This document shows positions 10,743-23,094 of a stretch of DNA of 64,000 nt, in pieces. The stretch is from NCBI GenBank assembly GCA_963969595.1, contig OZ018410.1, positions 36,561,413-36,625,412 of the forward strand, written 5' to 3'. Under the pieces are notes generated by a model. That model saw nothing but the letters and a program-made list of their open reading frames with translations, did not search any database and was not told the origin of the DNA. Source of the stretch: Neckera pumila. Lineage: Eukaryota; Streptophyta; Bryopsida; Hypnales; Neckeraceae. Numbering within the stretch: position 1 is the stretch's first letter; every line of letters begins with the position of its first letter. The translations under genes were made by a program, and so were the position numbers.

Positions 10743-13130
10743 GTGCCAGATTCCAATGATGCAAAATGGCTCCTAGATTACCGAGATACAATGGAGAGTG
10801 AAGAATCTGATTTTGAGGTTGACATCATCAACAAGTCTATCTTGGACCCCGATGGACTTGAAGAATGGTGTAATCGACAAGAATCATTTGCGCTAGAACA
10901 TCTAGATACTAAACAATTCGTGGAATACTACCAAAAGACCTTGTAGAATTCATTGAGTGTAGGTTTCACTGGAAGACGGGACAACTTCATTGGTCCTAGC
11001 CTTAGCTTAGAGTGGCCGCAATCCAAAGCCCTAGTTTGTGGTTGGGTCATTGCAAGAAACACCAGTAATAGGGAATTGTCACAAAGGGTTTGTGGAAGCT
11101 TTCTTTTGTGATAACTTTTGAAGCATAACTTGCATGAAGTTCAACTTTTTATAGAAATGTATGTCTTGAGGTTAATTGTCTCATATTTTTCAAAAAAAAA
11201 TTTAAAAATCATTTTATATTTAAATTTCAATTTAGCTAATTTATCACACTTTGCGGTTTAGGAATTTTGAGTAAAAGAGAGTCCCCAAGTTTAATGATTT
11301 AGAGACAAAGTTTCTATGGTCTATTTTCATAGTAGGAACTCATATTCCTATAAAGGAAAATGTAAAAGTATTTTATTTTGTGTTGTCTACATCTATGCAA
11401 AGAGGGTTATCTTGCGTGCGTAGTTCTAAATATTTAAAATGGTTTCAAGGTCAATTTTTTGGTCAAAATTCTTCACCATGCAGTCTTACCAAATGGTATA
11501 TTTTTACTTTCTTTGAAAATTGTTTTTCCTATTTTTTACAAATTAAAATGTCAAAGTATGTATTTTCTTCAAAATTTTAGCTCACTTAAATTTTGTGAAT
11601 AACTTTTGACCTAGATTTTTTTTAGATCTGAAGTTTTGGGATATGCTACTTGAGTCTTGTACTAATTATCCTTATTTTATTTTATTTTTAGAAATTCATA
11701 TGCAAAAGCTCATGAGTATTAGAGTACTAGCCAAAAACAAGCCAAAATGGAACAAACGGACACTCTTTCTTGCAATGACCCGTTTGGAAAATACTAGAGT
11801 GATGCAACAGTTGATTGAATTGTGCAAGAGACTAACCAATATGCCATTACAGAGTTGCCTTTCAAGCATAACGAGGCCACGCGGACAAAAGGAGGCCCAT
11901 TGTGGAAGAACATTGATTATGTGGAAGTTCAGGGATATGTATACTCATTGGCTACAAGAGACTGCCGAATGTGCGTCACTACTAGATGCGTAGCAAGCCC
12001 TTCAAATACCGTGAATTTATATCCCAGGTGATGACATTATAGAAGTGGGAGAAGATTATGGCGTGCCTCCATCTTGTTGACAACATCACCTTTGTCAAGG
12101 AGGCCAAGCATCCGCAATTTGACAGAATTGCAAAGTCACGCTAGTTGGGTAGCTAGCTAATTGACATGTTTATGGAAGTCTTTGAGGAAATTTACAACCA
12201 CGAAAGAAAGATCACAGTGGACAAGTGCGTCATTGCTTACAAAAGGAAGTATTGCTTCATCAAGCAATTCATGCCCGACAAGCCTATTCGGTTTGATATA
12301 AAGGTATAGATGCTTGCTAGCTCTAAGAGACATTTTGTATAGCATATTGAAGTGTACTCTAGAGAAGAGATGGGAATGGAAGAGCATGGCCTTTGGATAT
12401 TATATTGTAGGAGATGGTAGTAGAACTAGCAAATAGGAGCCACATCTTAGTGGTGGTTAATTGAATTGCAAGTGTTAATTTATTCCATAAACTAATGGTG
12501 TTCGATGGAATCTGGACAATTAGTACTAAATAGTACTTATCAGGCGATTTGTATCAAGAGCCTTACTCAAAGGTACAAATTAAGGTTGATGCTCATCCAA
12601 ATCCACATATACAAACAGATGGGAGACGTATCGTGGCAAGATAGAAAAATTGGTCACCCTCGTCATCACAATTGCTTCGTCTTGTATTGTATTCATGGCT
12701 TGCGTGGCCAATTCATTGTGCCCATATTGCCCATGCACTCACAACCAAGATGCCATTGGTGGTGGGTCAAATTCTTTAACTTCATGGTTGACTAGAGTTT
12801 GGTGAACGGTTATGTTACTTGGATGAAAGATATGGAGGAGTTGGGTCTAAGAATCATGCCTCACCTAGCCTTCAAAATTGTGGTGTGCAAACACCTTGTC
12901 AAAGAGGCCATCAATACTTGTTCAAGAAGCAAGCAACCGCAAGCTCCTACTTTGAGACACCCACCTTGAAAGCATACACACTACCACTCAAAGTTGAAGA
13001 GTGTTTGCATTGTTTGCCAACACTTGCAACAATGGCATTGTGCAAGTTGAAAAACCAAATGGATGTGTCAGGAAGAATGCTATCATACTCACAAGAAAAT
13101 GTGATGGTCCCCAACACATATATGTATTGA
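10743..13130 (+). pseudogene. piggyBac-like transposase (DDE_Tnp_1_7), broken and interrupted
   Basis: This is a degenerate transposase of the piggyBac family, which inserts at TTAA. An acidic N-terminal stretch lies at 10743-10946. After an inserted 738-bp element (11044-11781) the frame resumes near 11800 with ETNQYAITELPF. Next come CLHLVDNITFVKEAKHPQFD and the core motif ITVDKCVIAYKRK followed by FIKQFMPDKPIRFDIKV, which matches the piggyBac block around its first catalytic aspartate. Further on are HIEVYSREEMG, and around 12450-12520 SVNLFHKLM, where the second aspartate is missing. The 3' part carries MPHLAFKIVVCKHLVKEAI and a Cys/His-rich tail. Several frameshifts and in-frame stops are present. 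I could not find flanking TTAA-CCC ends for this copy. Confidence 0.68.
11044..11781. mobile_element. TIR element, ATTGCAAGAAA family, copy 2
   Basis: A 738-bp element with ends GGGTCATTGCAAGAAA in inverted orientation, related to the element at 9029-9772. It splits the piggyBac-like transposase between its acidic N-terminal part and the ETNQYA block. No target duplication is obvious. Confidence 0.6.
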
Positions 13131-16100
13131 TATATATGTAGCAAGGTTTGTATCAAGTTGGAACCATGGGTCATCGGCCTCTTCACTATTGAAACTTCAA
13201 CCTAGTGGTCCATGTTGAAGAAAAAGAAGCAAAATGGGGTCTACGTGCACTGAATAGGAGTTACTCAATTTGAGTTTATACTCAATGTTGGGGGTGTAGA
13301 CTCTAGAATGTCATAGTGTTGAATCCCAAATTTCTCAAGGGTGGTTTAATGACAGCTTCACTGATTTGGATTCAAAACTTTTGAATGAAGTTGACATGGG
13401 ATTGTATATTTAATTTTGACAATTACTAAACAATTTCACTACATAGAAAAACATTCTAGAACTCTTACTAGACAAATGGTGGTATTTGGGGGGAACTCTA
13501 TCGTGATCCACTTTTGTTTGTAAATGTGGAGTCTAATGAATGGTTATGCCAGTACCCCTTGTTTGCGTCCTTTGCGACCTCAACTTGGAACCATTGTTTT
13601 TAAGAAGATAGTATTATGCTATTGTTTATTTATATTCATGTTGTTGTTGTATTCTATTTCTTATTAAAAAACGTCCTTTTTTTGTTAATTCTTTTCCTTT
13701 GCTTCCTTTCATCCAACTTCCCATATATATTTTGTCTTTGTTGTTTAGTATTTTCCCTAGTGGACATATGTGTGTAGAAAAATACCTAATGTTTTTCTTT
13801 TCATGTTGTTATTTAGCTCCAAGTGACACTTAAGGTGTGGTAGGTGACTTCCCAAGCAAGGCTTGCACTCTATGAGTCCCTCTCACCCCCACTTTGGTAT
13901 GCCTCAGAGGTTTCCCTTGGTCTAGCATTGATTTTCACTTCCACATTTCTTTGCATATAGATCATCTGGAATTCTGGATTCAATATGTTTGATTTGTTAG
14001 CCTTTAGGCTCACTTTTAGCTTTTTTTTATTTTGGACTGCAAATATTGGAAGAAATTCTAGCTTGGTACCTTAACTTTTTTAGACATGGCAATTAAATAA
14101 GAAGTTTAATGGATTTTTGGCAGAGCCTTTTATCACCTTCAAGTATCTGCTTATTTTGAATTAGAAAACCTTGCCAAGTAGTGAACAAAAGAGACCATTT
14201 AATTATGTGAATAGAATTTTTAAACAACCACATTTCTAAAAATTGTTCTTAGTCTTTACATTACTTGCACTTAGAATAGAAAAATAGATAGACAGCAAGT
14301 GATTTTGATGGTATCGATATTCTTGACTTCTTTATGTCTTACTACAAATTCCATTCACTACTAGGAAATTATAACTAAATCAACAGAAAATCAACTAACT
14401 TGAATTGTTTGAGATATTCTAATGACCATTTTCACTTATTTTTAAACTTTGCCAAATGAGTGAAGACACATATCCTACATGGGTTGTGAACACTACCACA
14501 ACCTCAATTCCATAAAGACCTCCTCTTCTCATCTTGTTACTCACAAATTAAGTTCATTTTGATTTCAAATAATCCAAATTTTTTCAATAAAGTCAAATTA
14601 AATCCGATTAAGCCAAATTTTGTGATTTGATTGAATTTAAGTTGACTTAATTGAAAAAAATTGAGTTTAAAAATTATTTGTAACATTAAAAACTGCAGAT
14701 ACAATGGTCCATGTGTTTTAAAAAAACAAAACAACAATTGCGGATACATTTTTTATTCACAGAATAGTCATGGTCTGACTATTTTTGCAAAAGTTAGCTA
14801 GGCTGACTATTCACTGTGGCCACTTTCCCAAATGTCAATCTCTCTTTAATAGAGTAGTTTGGTCATGGAGAGCAACCCTCTAAAGCCTCCAAAGTTTTTC
14901 TAATGCATTCTTATTTTAACCTTTCTCTAGTCTCCTAGCTCTTGAATGTCATTAGGACAATAAGGTAGTCTGCTCTTAATCCCTAAGTGCCTAAGCCTTT
15001 CCAAGTGTGTTCTTCCTATGAAAAAAGAGCATGGACTTATAGTTATCCCCGATGATGCAAATTGTTTTGTTTTTTAAATCTAACCTTACAAATGTCTAAA
15101 GAGCTAGCTTATTAGTATGTATACCAATTTTATGTGCAAAATTGCATAAGAGTTGTAAGTTCATAACAAGAGAAATGTATATTTCCTTATTTTAGTATGC
15201 TGCCCCTCCCCACAATGTTTGAGAAATTTGCATATAAATATTTTTGGGGATTGGAGGTGACATGAACAACTACAAATTATGTTAGCACACTAAAATACAC
15301 TTTCAAAAAACTTAATTTCACATGAAAAGCTATCAAACTCATTACACAATCCACCTTGCAATTGTTGAAATGCAATTTTTTTTTATAAGTAGAAATCGCA
15401 AATAACTCCACATCAACATTTGCATTTTTAAATTTTCAATGGTGAAAATCATGAAACCACTTCAATCTTTCCATTGGGACCATTTTCAAAGCAAATGAAT
15501 AAGTAGAACTTTTCAGATCTCAATTTAAGTAAAATTGGCAAGCTTTGCTTAAACCCGAGAAATCAAATAAAATTTGTGAGCTTTACTCTTCCTCAATGAG
15601 ACATATATGCTTTTGAGGACCTCTCAAAAAATAAAATATTTACCTTTTTTAGTGAAAAATAAAAGTTTCCAATAGTTAACCTTCAATACTGCCCGTAAAA
15701 AATTTTTAACTGGTCAAAGGAATTTAGTTGCCCGTGCCCAAATAAGCCTGAAATTTTGGAGCAACCATATTTGGTTGCTCATGCAGTTAGGGGTTAAAGC
15801 AAGCTCTTAAGATTTGGTTGCATTTGGAAGGAAGTTAAACTCCTTGAAACAATTTCCAATCAATTTTTTGTAGAAAGGAAAATGGATTTAGCATCTAATC
15901 CAAATTGTTTCATATTTTTTGGACCTTTGTAGAATTCATTACAAGTTTTTGAAGTTGAAAATTAGTGGTCACTAAAAGTGTCCACCTCCTTAAATTTACA
16001 TTATTGGTGCATTGAAGAAATCAAAATGTACCTTTGTGTTAGTAGACACTTTTAGAGCAAGGATTGTCTTAGGACCTCCTACCTTATATCAAGTTTAATA

Positions 16101-17089
16101 ACTTTTAGTTCATTGCAGCAACAATTTGTATTTGTATTTTGGTTCATCTAAAGTTTAACATTGAGTAAAATGATTTTGATTAATAACTTTTGTTTGATCA
16201 ATTAAGAGGAGATTCACAATTGTCAAAAGTTAATTTTGCTACATTGGTTTTTCATCATTGTGAGAGCCAAAATTGTGACATTCAACTACAAAAAGCTCTA
16301 AACTCTAAGATTGCCATAGATTTTGGTGTTTAGATGTCCAAGTTCAGAAGTGCAAATATTTGTCAATATAACATAATTGAATTTTATCTTAACCCTAAAG
16401 GACGGAGCCTAGCTATGACTACGTAGTCAAATTTGAAAATTCTTCAATCTCTATCCTCCATTTCTTCTTAGATATTTATGAGTGAATTTTTTGGTTTTAT
16501 TTTTTAGAGATGAAATCATATGTCTAGTACTTTTTATGGAATTTTCAATTTTCTTTGTGAAAAACTCAAATTTCCATGAATTTTTGAAGAAAATTGAAGA
16601 AAGCTCATATCAAATACAAATCATGTTCAAAACTCTAAATTTTTTAGGACAGAAGTACACTATATTGTAGAACATTGTGGTTTAAAAGAAATGTCCTTGT
16701 CAGTTTACATTTAGAAACATGATTATAGATCCTCATATTAACTTCAAATTTATTTAATTTGCTTATTATAAGGAATTTTTCAAAATTTCCAAGAAGAGAA
16801 GAAACAAACTTCAAAGGTATATTTTGATTTTTGGTTTTGCTCAAAAACAAAAGAAATTGTTTTCAATGTCAAAATCAAGTTTTAAGGGTGAAAAAGTCAA
16901 AGTATTGAAATATGCTGGATAGTGTACTAAAACTATTTTGATAAATCACCCCATATAAAACTAAAAAATACTAAAATGTTTTGAACTCAACTCAATGATG
17001 TGGTTCTAGCATCAAGAAATTTGCACACAAAATTAGACGAAAATCATCCAAAAGACACAAAATGTCCTTGGCATTATGGATCTTTATAA
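13131..17089. other. AT-rich gene-free interval
   Basis: Nearly 4 kb of strongly AT-rich DNA with no recognisable coding region or RNA gene. A fragment ending CAGTTAGGGG followed by TTAA (15793-15796) may be a worn right end of a piggyBac-type miniature element. A CCCTAAAGGACGG motif near 16390 may be another. Otherwise I see nothing that can be supported. Confidence 0.4.
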
Positions 17090-17363
17090 AATTCCAACAT
17101 ATAATATATTGTGCTTTGGGGTTGTACATGCAGACTTCTTTAACGCTAGAAGGATGTTGCAAATACTAAGTATCTAACTGATGACTTCAATTGAGATTAT
17201 AAGATGGAAAAAAAAGGATTATTCATCAAACATTGTTTTTGGAAGTAGTTTAAGTACATTTTCAATGAATAGTATTGCACATTCCTTCATTATGGTGTTA
17301 TTAACTTTTTAAAAGAAGAAGATGCTTAGTCCACAGATTATCCACATAGGAAATTTGGCCATT

Positions 17364-17667
17364 CATTAGAGGAGTTTGGGGGCCTCCAAAAAACTGTTTC
17401 AGGGCTGTTTTCTTTGCTAGGAACCAGCGCCCTACTGTTAGCATAAAATAATAATAATTAAAAATTAAAAAAATTAAAAATTAAAAAATTTATTAAAAAA
17501 TTTAATACTAGTAAAGAAAATTGTTTCAAAATTAATTATTTAATAATATCTGACGTGGTAGTCTCTCAGCCACGTCAAATTGGTGTTCCCATACAATTTC
17601 TAGAGTTCCCATAGTCTCGGCACTTACTATCTTTCAGGAATCCAAGGGCCCCAAAAATCCTCTAATG
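17364..17667. mobile_element. CATTAG-family miniature element (nested)
   Basis: A 304-bp element with inverted ends CATTAGAGGA (left) and its complement TCCTCTAATG (right), each followed inward by a GGGGxCC-type stretch. The homologous unoccupied site at about 56400 reads GGCCATTTCTTGC. Removing the element here gives GGCCATTTCTTATTGC, so the borders are exact and no target duplication is evident. It contains an internal hairpin TGACGTGG...CCACGTCA at 17551-17576. Confidence 0.65.
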
Positions 17668-18399
17668 TCTTATTGCTTATTTTTTATGTGAATTTTAGCC
17701 AAAAAAACAATATATTTTGAATTTGAGTCCAACAAATGAAATGAAGTTTATAAAGTATAGTTTCAACTCTAATTGAAAATTTTGAAAAATCTATATTTTC
17801 AATATTTTATAGCAATATGAACTTTTGGCGTATAACTATGGTTTGTTGATTTTTTAATTCTAGAGTGACACAAGAACTTTGATTAATACCTTAATGGTAT
17901 ATAAGCATGCTTGGAGTACACTAATTTGGAACCAAGGAATAAGAATGAAATAAATTATAATTAGCCTATTTTACAATTAAAAATGAGAGTAATTTTTTAA
18001 AAACATTAGTTATTACGAGAACACATATAGTCAAATCATTTTCATGAATCAAAACTTCATAAATATTTAATTTTTAATTTTTATATATATTAGGATTTAG
18101 CAGCTGATATCATGTCAATAGAAAATACACATGTATATACAAGAATTTTACCAGGATGTTTTGCCTATTTACTATTTTACAACTCACTTTTTATGTTTCA
18201 ATTATAAAATCCAAAAGAATTTTCAATTTTGAATTCCTTTTATACATAGCCCCTCCTTGTGATATTTAAGATGATCTGAAAAATAAGAAAAAATATTTAA
18301 ATATCCCATATCAAGTTATAAATTACTTTTTATTAAAAAATATAGTTAAATATTCCATATCAAGTATAAATTACAATTCACTTGTTGGTTTATAATGTT

Positions 18400-19185
18400 T
18401 TAATAACCAAATTTCAGAAATTTCCACCATGTTGATTGCAAGATATAAGCATTCAAATTCATTGAAATCATTTTTTTGGCCTTGCGAAAAACAAGGTAGT
18501 TGCACTTCACAAGCTCACTTTTCTATGAAAAAATGTAAAAAACGGTGGTGCTTCTTTGGACTCTTTTTCCTAGAAAAGTTGGCCACATGCTTGAAAAATT
18601 TCAAATCATTTGGAATTGTACAATATATAGGAAAAAAATATTGAGTAGACAATAATAGAAAATGAGTCAAAATACAAAATTGTTAAAAATTTAATTATGG
18701 AATTGAAAAATGCCAATCCCAACGGTGTTAAAGTTGTAATTAATAATATCAATCCTATGGTTTTATTTTCTTCAAAACGTATTGAAAATTGAGTAAAATA
18801 AAGGACTTCAAAGTTTCTTTTAGAGTAGAGAATCTATAACTGCCCGCAAACAAAAAATCCTCATAACTTTTGTCTTTTGACAAAAATGGAATTATTTAAA
18901 GCTTTCTAAGTGTACATAACTCTTGAAAACCAATTTCCATATTTTTGTTTTTTAAAAAAGTAATTTTTCCATCTGCCCGGACTGCCCAATTATAAATAAA
19001 AATGACAAATTAGGCCATAACTTTTGACTCATATTTCCAAATGTCATGAAATTTAGTGCATATGAAAGATATTTATTATCCCCACATTCATTTAAAATTT
19101 GAGCCCAAAATATGAAAATCTTTAGTCACAAATACCTGCCCAAAATTTCTATGTAGCCAAAAAATGCATGTTGGTCCTTTAGGGG
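18400..19185. mobile_element. piggyBac-type miniature element, left-truncated copy
   Basis: The right end reads GGTCCTTTAGGGG followed by TTAA at 19186-19189. The interior aligns with 137-1060 (inverted) and 23095-24017 (same orientation). The left end is missing; homology starts near 18400 with a segment like TTTCCACCATGTTGATTGCA. No coding content. Confidence 0.6.
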
Positions 19186-19640
19186 TTAATGGCAGTTTTT
19201 TTTGGATGATTTGATTTTGTATTCCTTTTGAAGATTTTTATTAACATTAGTTTTTATAGCAAGATTTTTAACTTAATCTATCTTAAAGAAACAAATTTCA
19301 CTAAATTTTATTGTGCGATGACGTTTATAAGATACTCCAAGCATGCTTGTGCCCAATGTTATGTACTATAATGTACATCTGTGGTGAGTAATTTTATATG
19401 CTTTGAATATATTTTGTATTTGATACAAATTTTAAAAAAAAATTACAATAAAATTTATAATTAATTTCAAATTTTTTCCAATTTTTTTTATGACTAGTAG
19501 TAGACATATGATTTCATTTGTGAAAGAGAAATGTAATTTTTTTCATTCACACCGAGTTGCAAAATGGGAGCAATAGAGTGGTGGGCAGTGAGGCTTGAAA
19601 TCAATTGTCATGGGCCCATCCTTCTAGGATTAATATGACC

Positions 19641-20166
19641 ACCTCCAAAAAACAACATTCAAGAATAACTTGCAAATATGTCACAAATAGCATTTGCCAA
19701 AGCCGACTTCAAAGTTAAAACTACGGGGAAAATAGGAGGTCCATAAAGCACTTGGGCTCTAAAAGTATTTGCCTCTTGAAATGTACACTATTTGTGCATT
19801 TTGCTTTTCCATTGCACTATTAGTATCTCAAGTATGCTAATAGTGTGCACGCTAGGAGGTGGAGTGATATTTTAAGCGACCACTATGTTTCAACTTCAAA
19901 AATTCATAATTAATTCCACAAAGCTCAAAAAAATATGAAACAACTTGCATTCAATACTAGTTCCATTTTTCTTTTAAATTTTTTTTGAAAAATCAATTTC
20001 AAAAAGTCTAACCTTCCCAAATTAATTTCCATCCTGCTCTTATGAAATAGGTGCTTCATGGACGTCCTCCCTTGTGCCGTCCATTTTTATTTGGGTTAAC
20101 TTAGTACAGTCGGATGCATTAGGTCAGGCGAGGGTGTCCATGAAACGAGCTTCTGGAATCCCCATA
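19641..20166. other. Interval without a gene
   Basis: No gene seen. A phrase near 20130-20160 (GGTGTCCATGAAACGAGCTT) recurs in the same orientation near 21010. The two mark a direct repeat flanking the elements between them. Confidence 0.35.
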
Positions 20167-20648
20167 AGAGCATCTCCACTAGTGCATTCTATACTGACTC
20201 GCCAAATAGTTTGGCGGGCCCCGGAGGATTTTAAGTGTCCCACTAGTTGCAGTCTAGATTGTTTTTCAATGCCAGGTACGCCACATTTTGAGCAAGACAC
20301 TTGATCCTATAGTTTTGACTTTGGCCATGCTAAGCTTGCAGGTGGTGGATTTAATTGGTACCTCAAGATGGGAGTTGGGTAAGCAGGCGGAGTGGGCATC
20401 GTAGTGGCACACATGTTCTCATAAACAAGTGTCAAAAGAAAATTTCATGAAAGCCCTATTCGCTCAGTCAGTGACAAATTCCAAGCTCATTAACGCTGCA
20501 CCTTGGGGAGCGCGAGTTTTTAACTGATGCTATGTTTTCTTAAGGTGCTAGTGGGGACCTTGCAATGTGGCAGGGCCTTTGTTCCCCCCTACACACACCA
20601 TTTTGAGTGTGGTGCGTCCCTTTTGAAGAGAACTGGTAGAGATGTTCT
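20167..20648. mobile_element. Possible TIR element with AGAGCATCTCCA ends
   Basis: The left end AGAGCATCTCCACTAGT is mirrored by AGAACATCTCTACCAGT (reverse complement of the right end), giving a 482-bp candidate. Ends of the AGAGCATCTCCA type are common on plant miniature elements. The flanks do not show a clear duplication, so both borders and class are uncertain. Confidence 0.4.
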
Positions 20649-20721
20649 AACGTGGCATTTGTCAGACCTTCATAGACAAAGCCAGAAAGACCACAAGAAG
20701 AAGTTTTTTTGTCAACACATA

Positions 20722-20877
20722 AGGTAACTTAGCCTATGACAAGCCAAGTTTGGGCCAGCCTAATACAAGTCCATAACTTCTTCAGATGTACATGTGATTT
20801 GTAAAATGTATTCCACAAGAAATTTTTGGACCGCATTAGGGTAGCCCAAACTTGGCCTGTCATAGGCTGAGTTACCT
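20722..20877. mobile_element. TA-target miniature element, AGGTAACT family, copy 1
   Basis: A 156-bp foldback element. The left arm begins AGGTAACTTAGCCTATGACA and the right arm is its near-exact inverse for about 44 bp. It is flanked by TA (20720-20721 and 20878-20879), as expected for a Tc1/mariner-type insertion. Confidence 0.75.
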
Positions 20878-21102
20878 TAATAAATACTGTGCCTGCATCG
20901 AATGGCATTGGCCAAAGTCAACTTCAAACTGAAAGTTCAAAAGGGTGTACAATTTTATTTTGACTAGACTAACGCGTAGTGCTGCCAAATGCATTTCAGG
21001 CAGGGCCAGGGTGTCCATGAAACAAGCTTCTGGAATCTCAACAAAATTGGGGCGTTACGCTTAAGTTAGTCAGGTCTTCATAAAGCCAGGGACGAGGTAC
21101 TA

Positions 21103-21402
21103 AGGTAACTGCACCTTAAATTGCACAATTAAGCAATTCAGCATGGTTTTCACTAATATATTGAATTTTTTTTTATGGGGTCCCATTGGTAGTCAAAACG
21201 GGATTCTAGATTCTCTTGAGATACATTTTTTGGACATCGTGTGATTAAACTATGAATTTTCAAAGTGCTGAAAATAAGTGCACCTAAAAATGATCATAGA
21301 GTCACATGAATAGTGGGAGTACATTTTAGGCAAGAATATATAGTGTATGATTTTAGGAATTGTGCAATTTTAGGAACCATGCAATTTTAGGTGTAGTTAC
21401 CT
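21103..21402. mobile_element. TA-target miniature element, AGGTAACT family, copy 2
   Basis: A 300-bp element with inverted ends AGGTAACTGCACCTTAAATT and AGGTAACTACACCTAAAATT, flanked by TA (21101-21102 and 21403-21404). The first eight terminal bases match the element at 20722-20877, suggesting recognition by the same transposase. Non-coding. Confidence 0.72.
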
Positions 21403-21433
21403 TAGTGTAAGCTTTCTGCACGTGACATACTGA

Positions 21434-22108
21434 GGGCCACTTCACACTACGGCCGTCGGTTGAGAGTCCGTCGGTTTCCACCAATTAGATTTCAAAACCC
21501 CCGAAGTTTGACCTCTTGAGCCTTCACACTACGCGCCACAATCCAAAGTCCGTCACTCTCAAAACTGCCTACATGGCAGAAAAATTCGACGGACTCCCGA
21601 GGAGAGTTTGTTATTTGTTGCCGTTGGGGTTTGAAACCTAGTCTCCACCATGATAATGGAGAGTCTTTGCATTCAATGTACCTACTTCCTTTTGCATTCC
21701 CTTTGCATAGGATGCCCCCTTCTTATTCCAATGCCATCCTCTTATTCCATTTATATCCTTTATATTGCTTATTTGATGATGAGAGCATGTGCTGTGATTT
21801 TTTTTCCAAGGCCGTTTATGACCCTTTTTTCATGTTTTTTTAGCTTTTGCTTGAAAAAATTACCACATGAATGAGACTTCATAGGAAATTTCAGAAATTG
21901 GATGGACGAATGTGGAGAGAGAAGGATAGAAGTTGAACAAATGGTATAGGTTTGGACTTTGGGCTTGGCCTTTGGAAGCTTCACACCATGGCCGGCCAAA
22001 GGCTCCAAAACCTATCATTTATTGCTCATTTCTTTGGACTCTCACCAAAAGTTTGGACTCTCAATCCTACGACCTCTCGACTTGGATGGCCATAGTGTGA
22101 AGAGGCCC
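21434..22108. mobile_element. Miniature element with GGGCC ends and 3-bp duplication
   Basis: A 675-bp element with inverted ends GGGCCACTTCACACTACGGC and GGGCCTCTTCACACTATGGC, flanked by TGA on both sides (21431-21433 and 22109-22111). The GG-rich end and 3-bp duplication suit PIF/Harbinger, although TGA departs from that family's usual TWA. A second GCCTTCACACTACG-like phrase lies inside near 21521, and GGACTCTC motifs recur near the right end. Confidence 0.7.
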
Positions 22109-22111
22109 TGA

Positions 22112-23090
22112 GATGGGACTTACAGACGCATTAATATGGAACACAACCACTCTTTTTTTCAGTTCCTTAAACACAACAATTTTTTTGTCTTTCTTTTTAA
22201 ACTTAAACCCAATTCACTTCACACCAAGGATGTATGCAGTGCATATGAAGGAGATGATATGTATATTTGACAGATGTGAAGGTACTTTTACTGCAAGCGT
22301 CCAGACGAACCGAAAAGATCTTTTGATTCTTGAATGAACGGAGGCACTTGGAGGTCACACCACCGAGCAAATTTGGGCAGATTGAAAGCGATGGTGTCAC
22401 AAGCAACAACTGAACCACTGAAACTTAAGTCACCACAATTAGTGGGTGGGTGGGTGGGTGGGGGGGGGATTGATGATGACTTTTGTGTGAAAGACAGGCG
22501 CTTTATAACTTAAATTTTGGAGGGAAGGAAGGACGGACAAGACATGCTAGTTCACTAGTTATATATGTTTTCTATTTGTACAGTTGGTAATGCTACTCGT
22601 TGTCGATGCGTGTACAAAGCAAGCCTGTTTTTTTTGGTGAAACAGATTAAGGTAGTCTAAACACTCAAAACCGTCCATATAAGTAATTCAGCATAGTTGG
22701 AGGCCCCTTTTCCTAAAAATAATATTTTTGTAGTATTAGCGGGTGAAACTTTTGAATATGAAAAAAAAAAAAATAGACTTTTTGGTTGTAGCATGTAATT
22801 TCTATGATTTTTTTAAAGTGACGGCTCCCTAGACCACTAAAACTACCACATAAGTGAACCCAAAACTGAAATCTGTAAAAGTTTGTAGTTAGTGAATGAG
22901 AGTTAGATATGTGTCCTTCAAATGCATCGGTGAATTAAAATTAAGCATTTCAAGGACACATTAATGAGAAGTCTAAGGACAAATTTAGTGATAGTCTAGG
23001 GTACAGGAATGGGAACAAGTGTGCTAATGGGGTGTTTTTACCTTACGTTAGAACCTCTCTAAAGTAATAGTGGGCCCCCTACAAATGTCA
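22112..23090. other. Interval without a gene
   Basis: No gene seen. It contains a short GGGT microsatellite ending in a G run (about 22440-22467) and a poly-A tract near 22760. Short open frames are not credible. Confidence 0.4.
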
Positions 23091-23094
23091 TTAA

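Larger units (their letters stand above)
17090..19640. mobile_element. Nested composite of miniature elements
   Basis: The outer sequence is a relative of the piggyBac-type element at 56083-57058. Matching stretches occur at 17120-17363, 17668-17960 and 19350-19640. It is interrupted by a CATTAG-family element (17364-17667) and by a block that includes a truncated CCCCTAAAGGACC-family element ending at 19185. The order of insertion can be read from what interrupts what. Outer limits are approximate. Confidence 0.55.
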
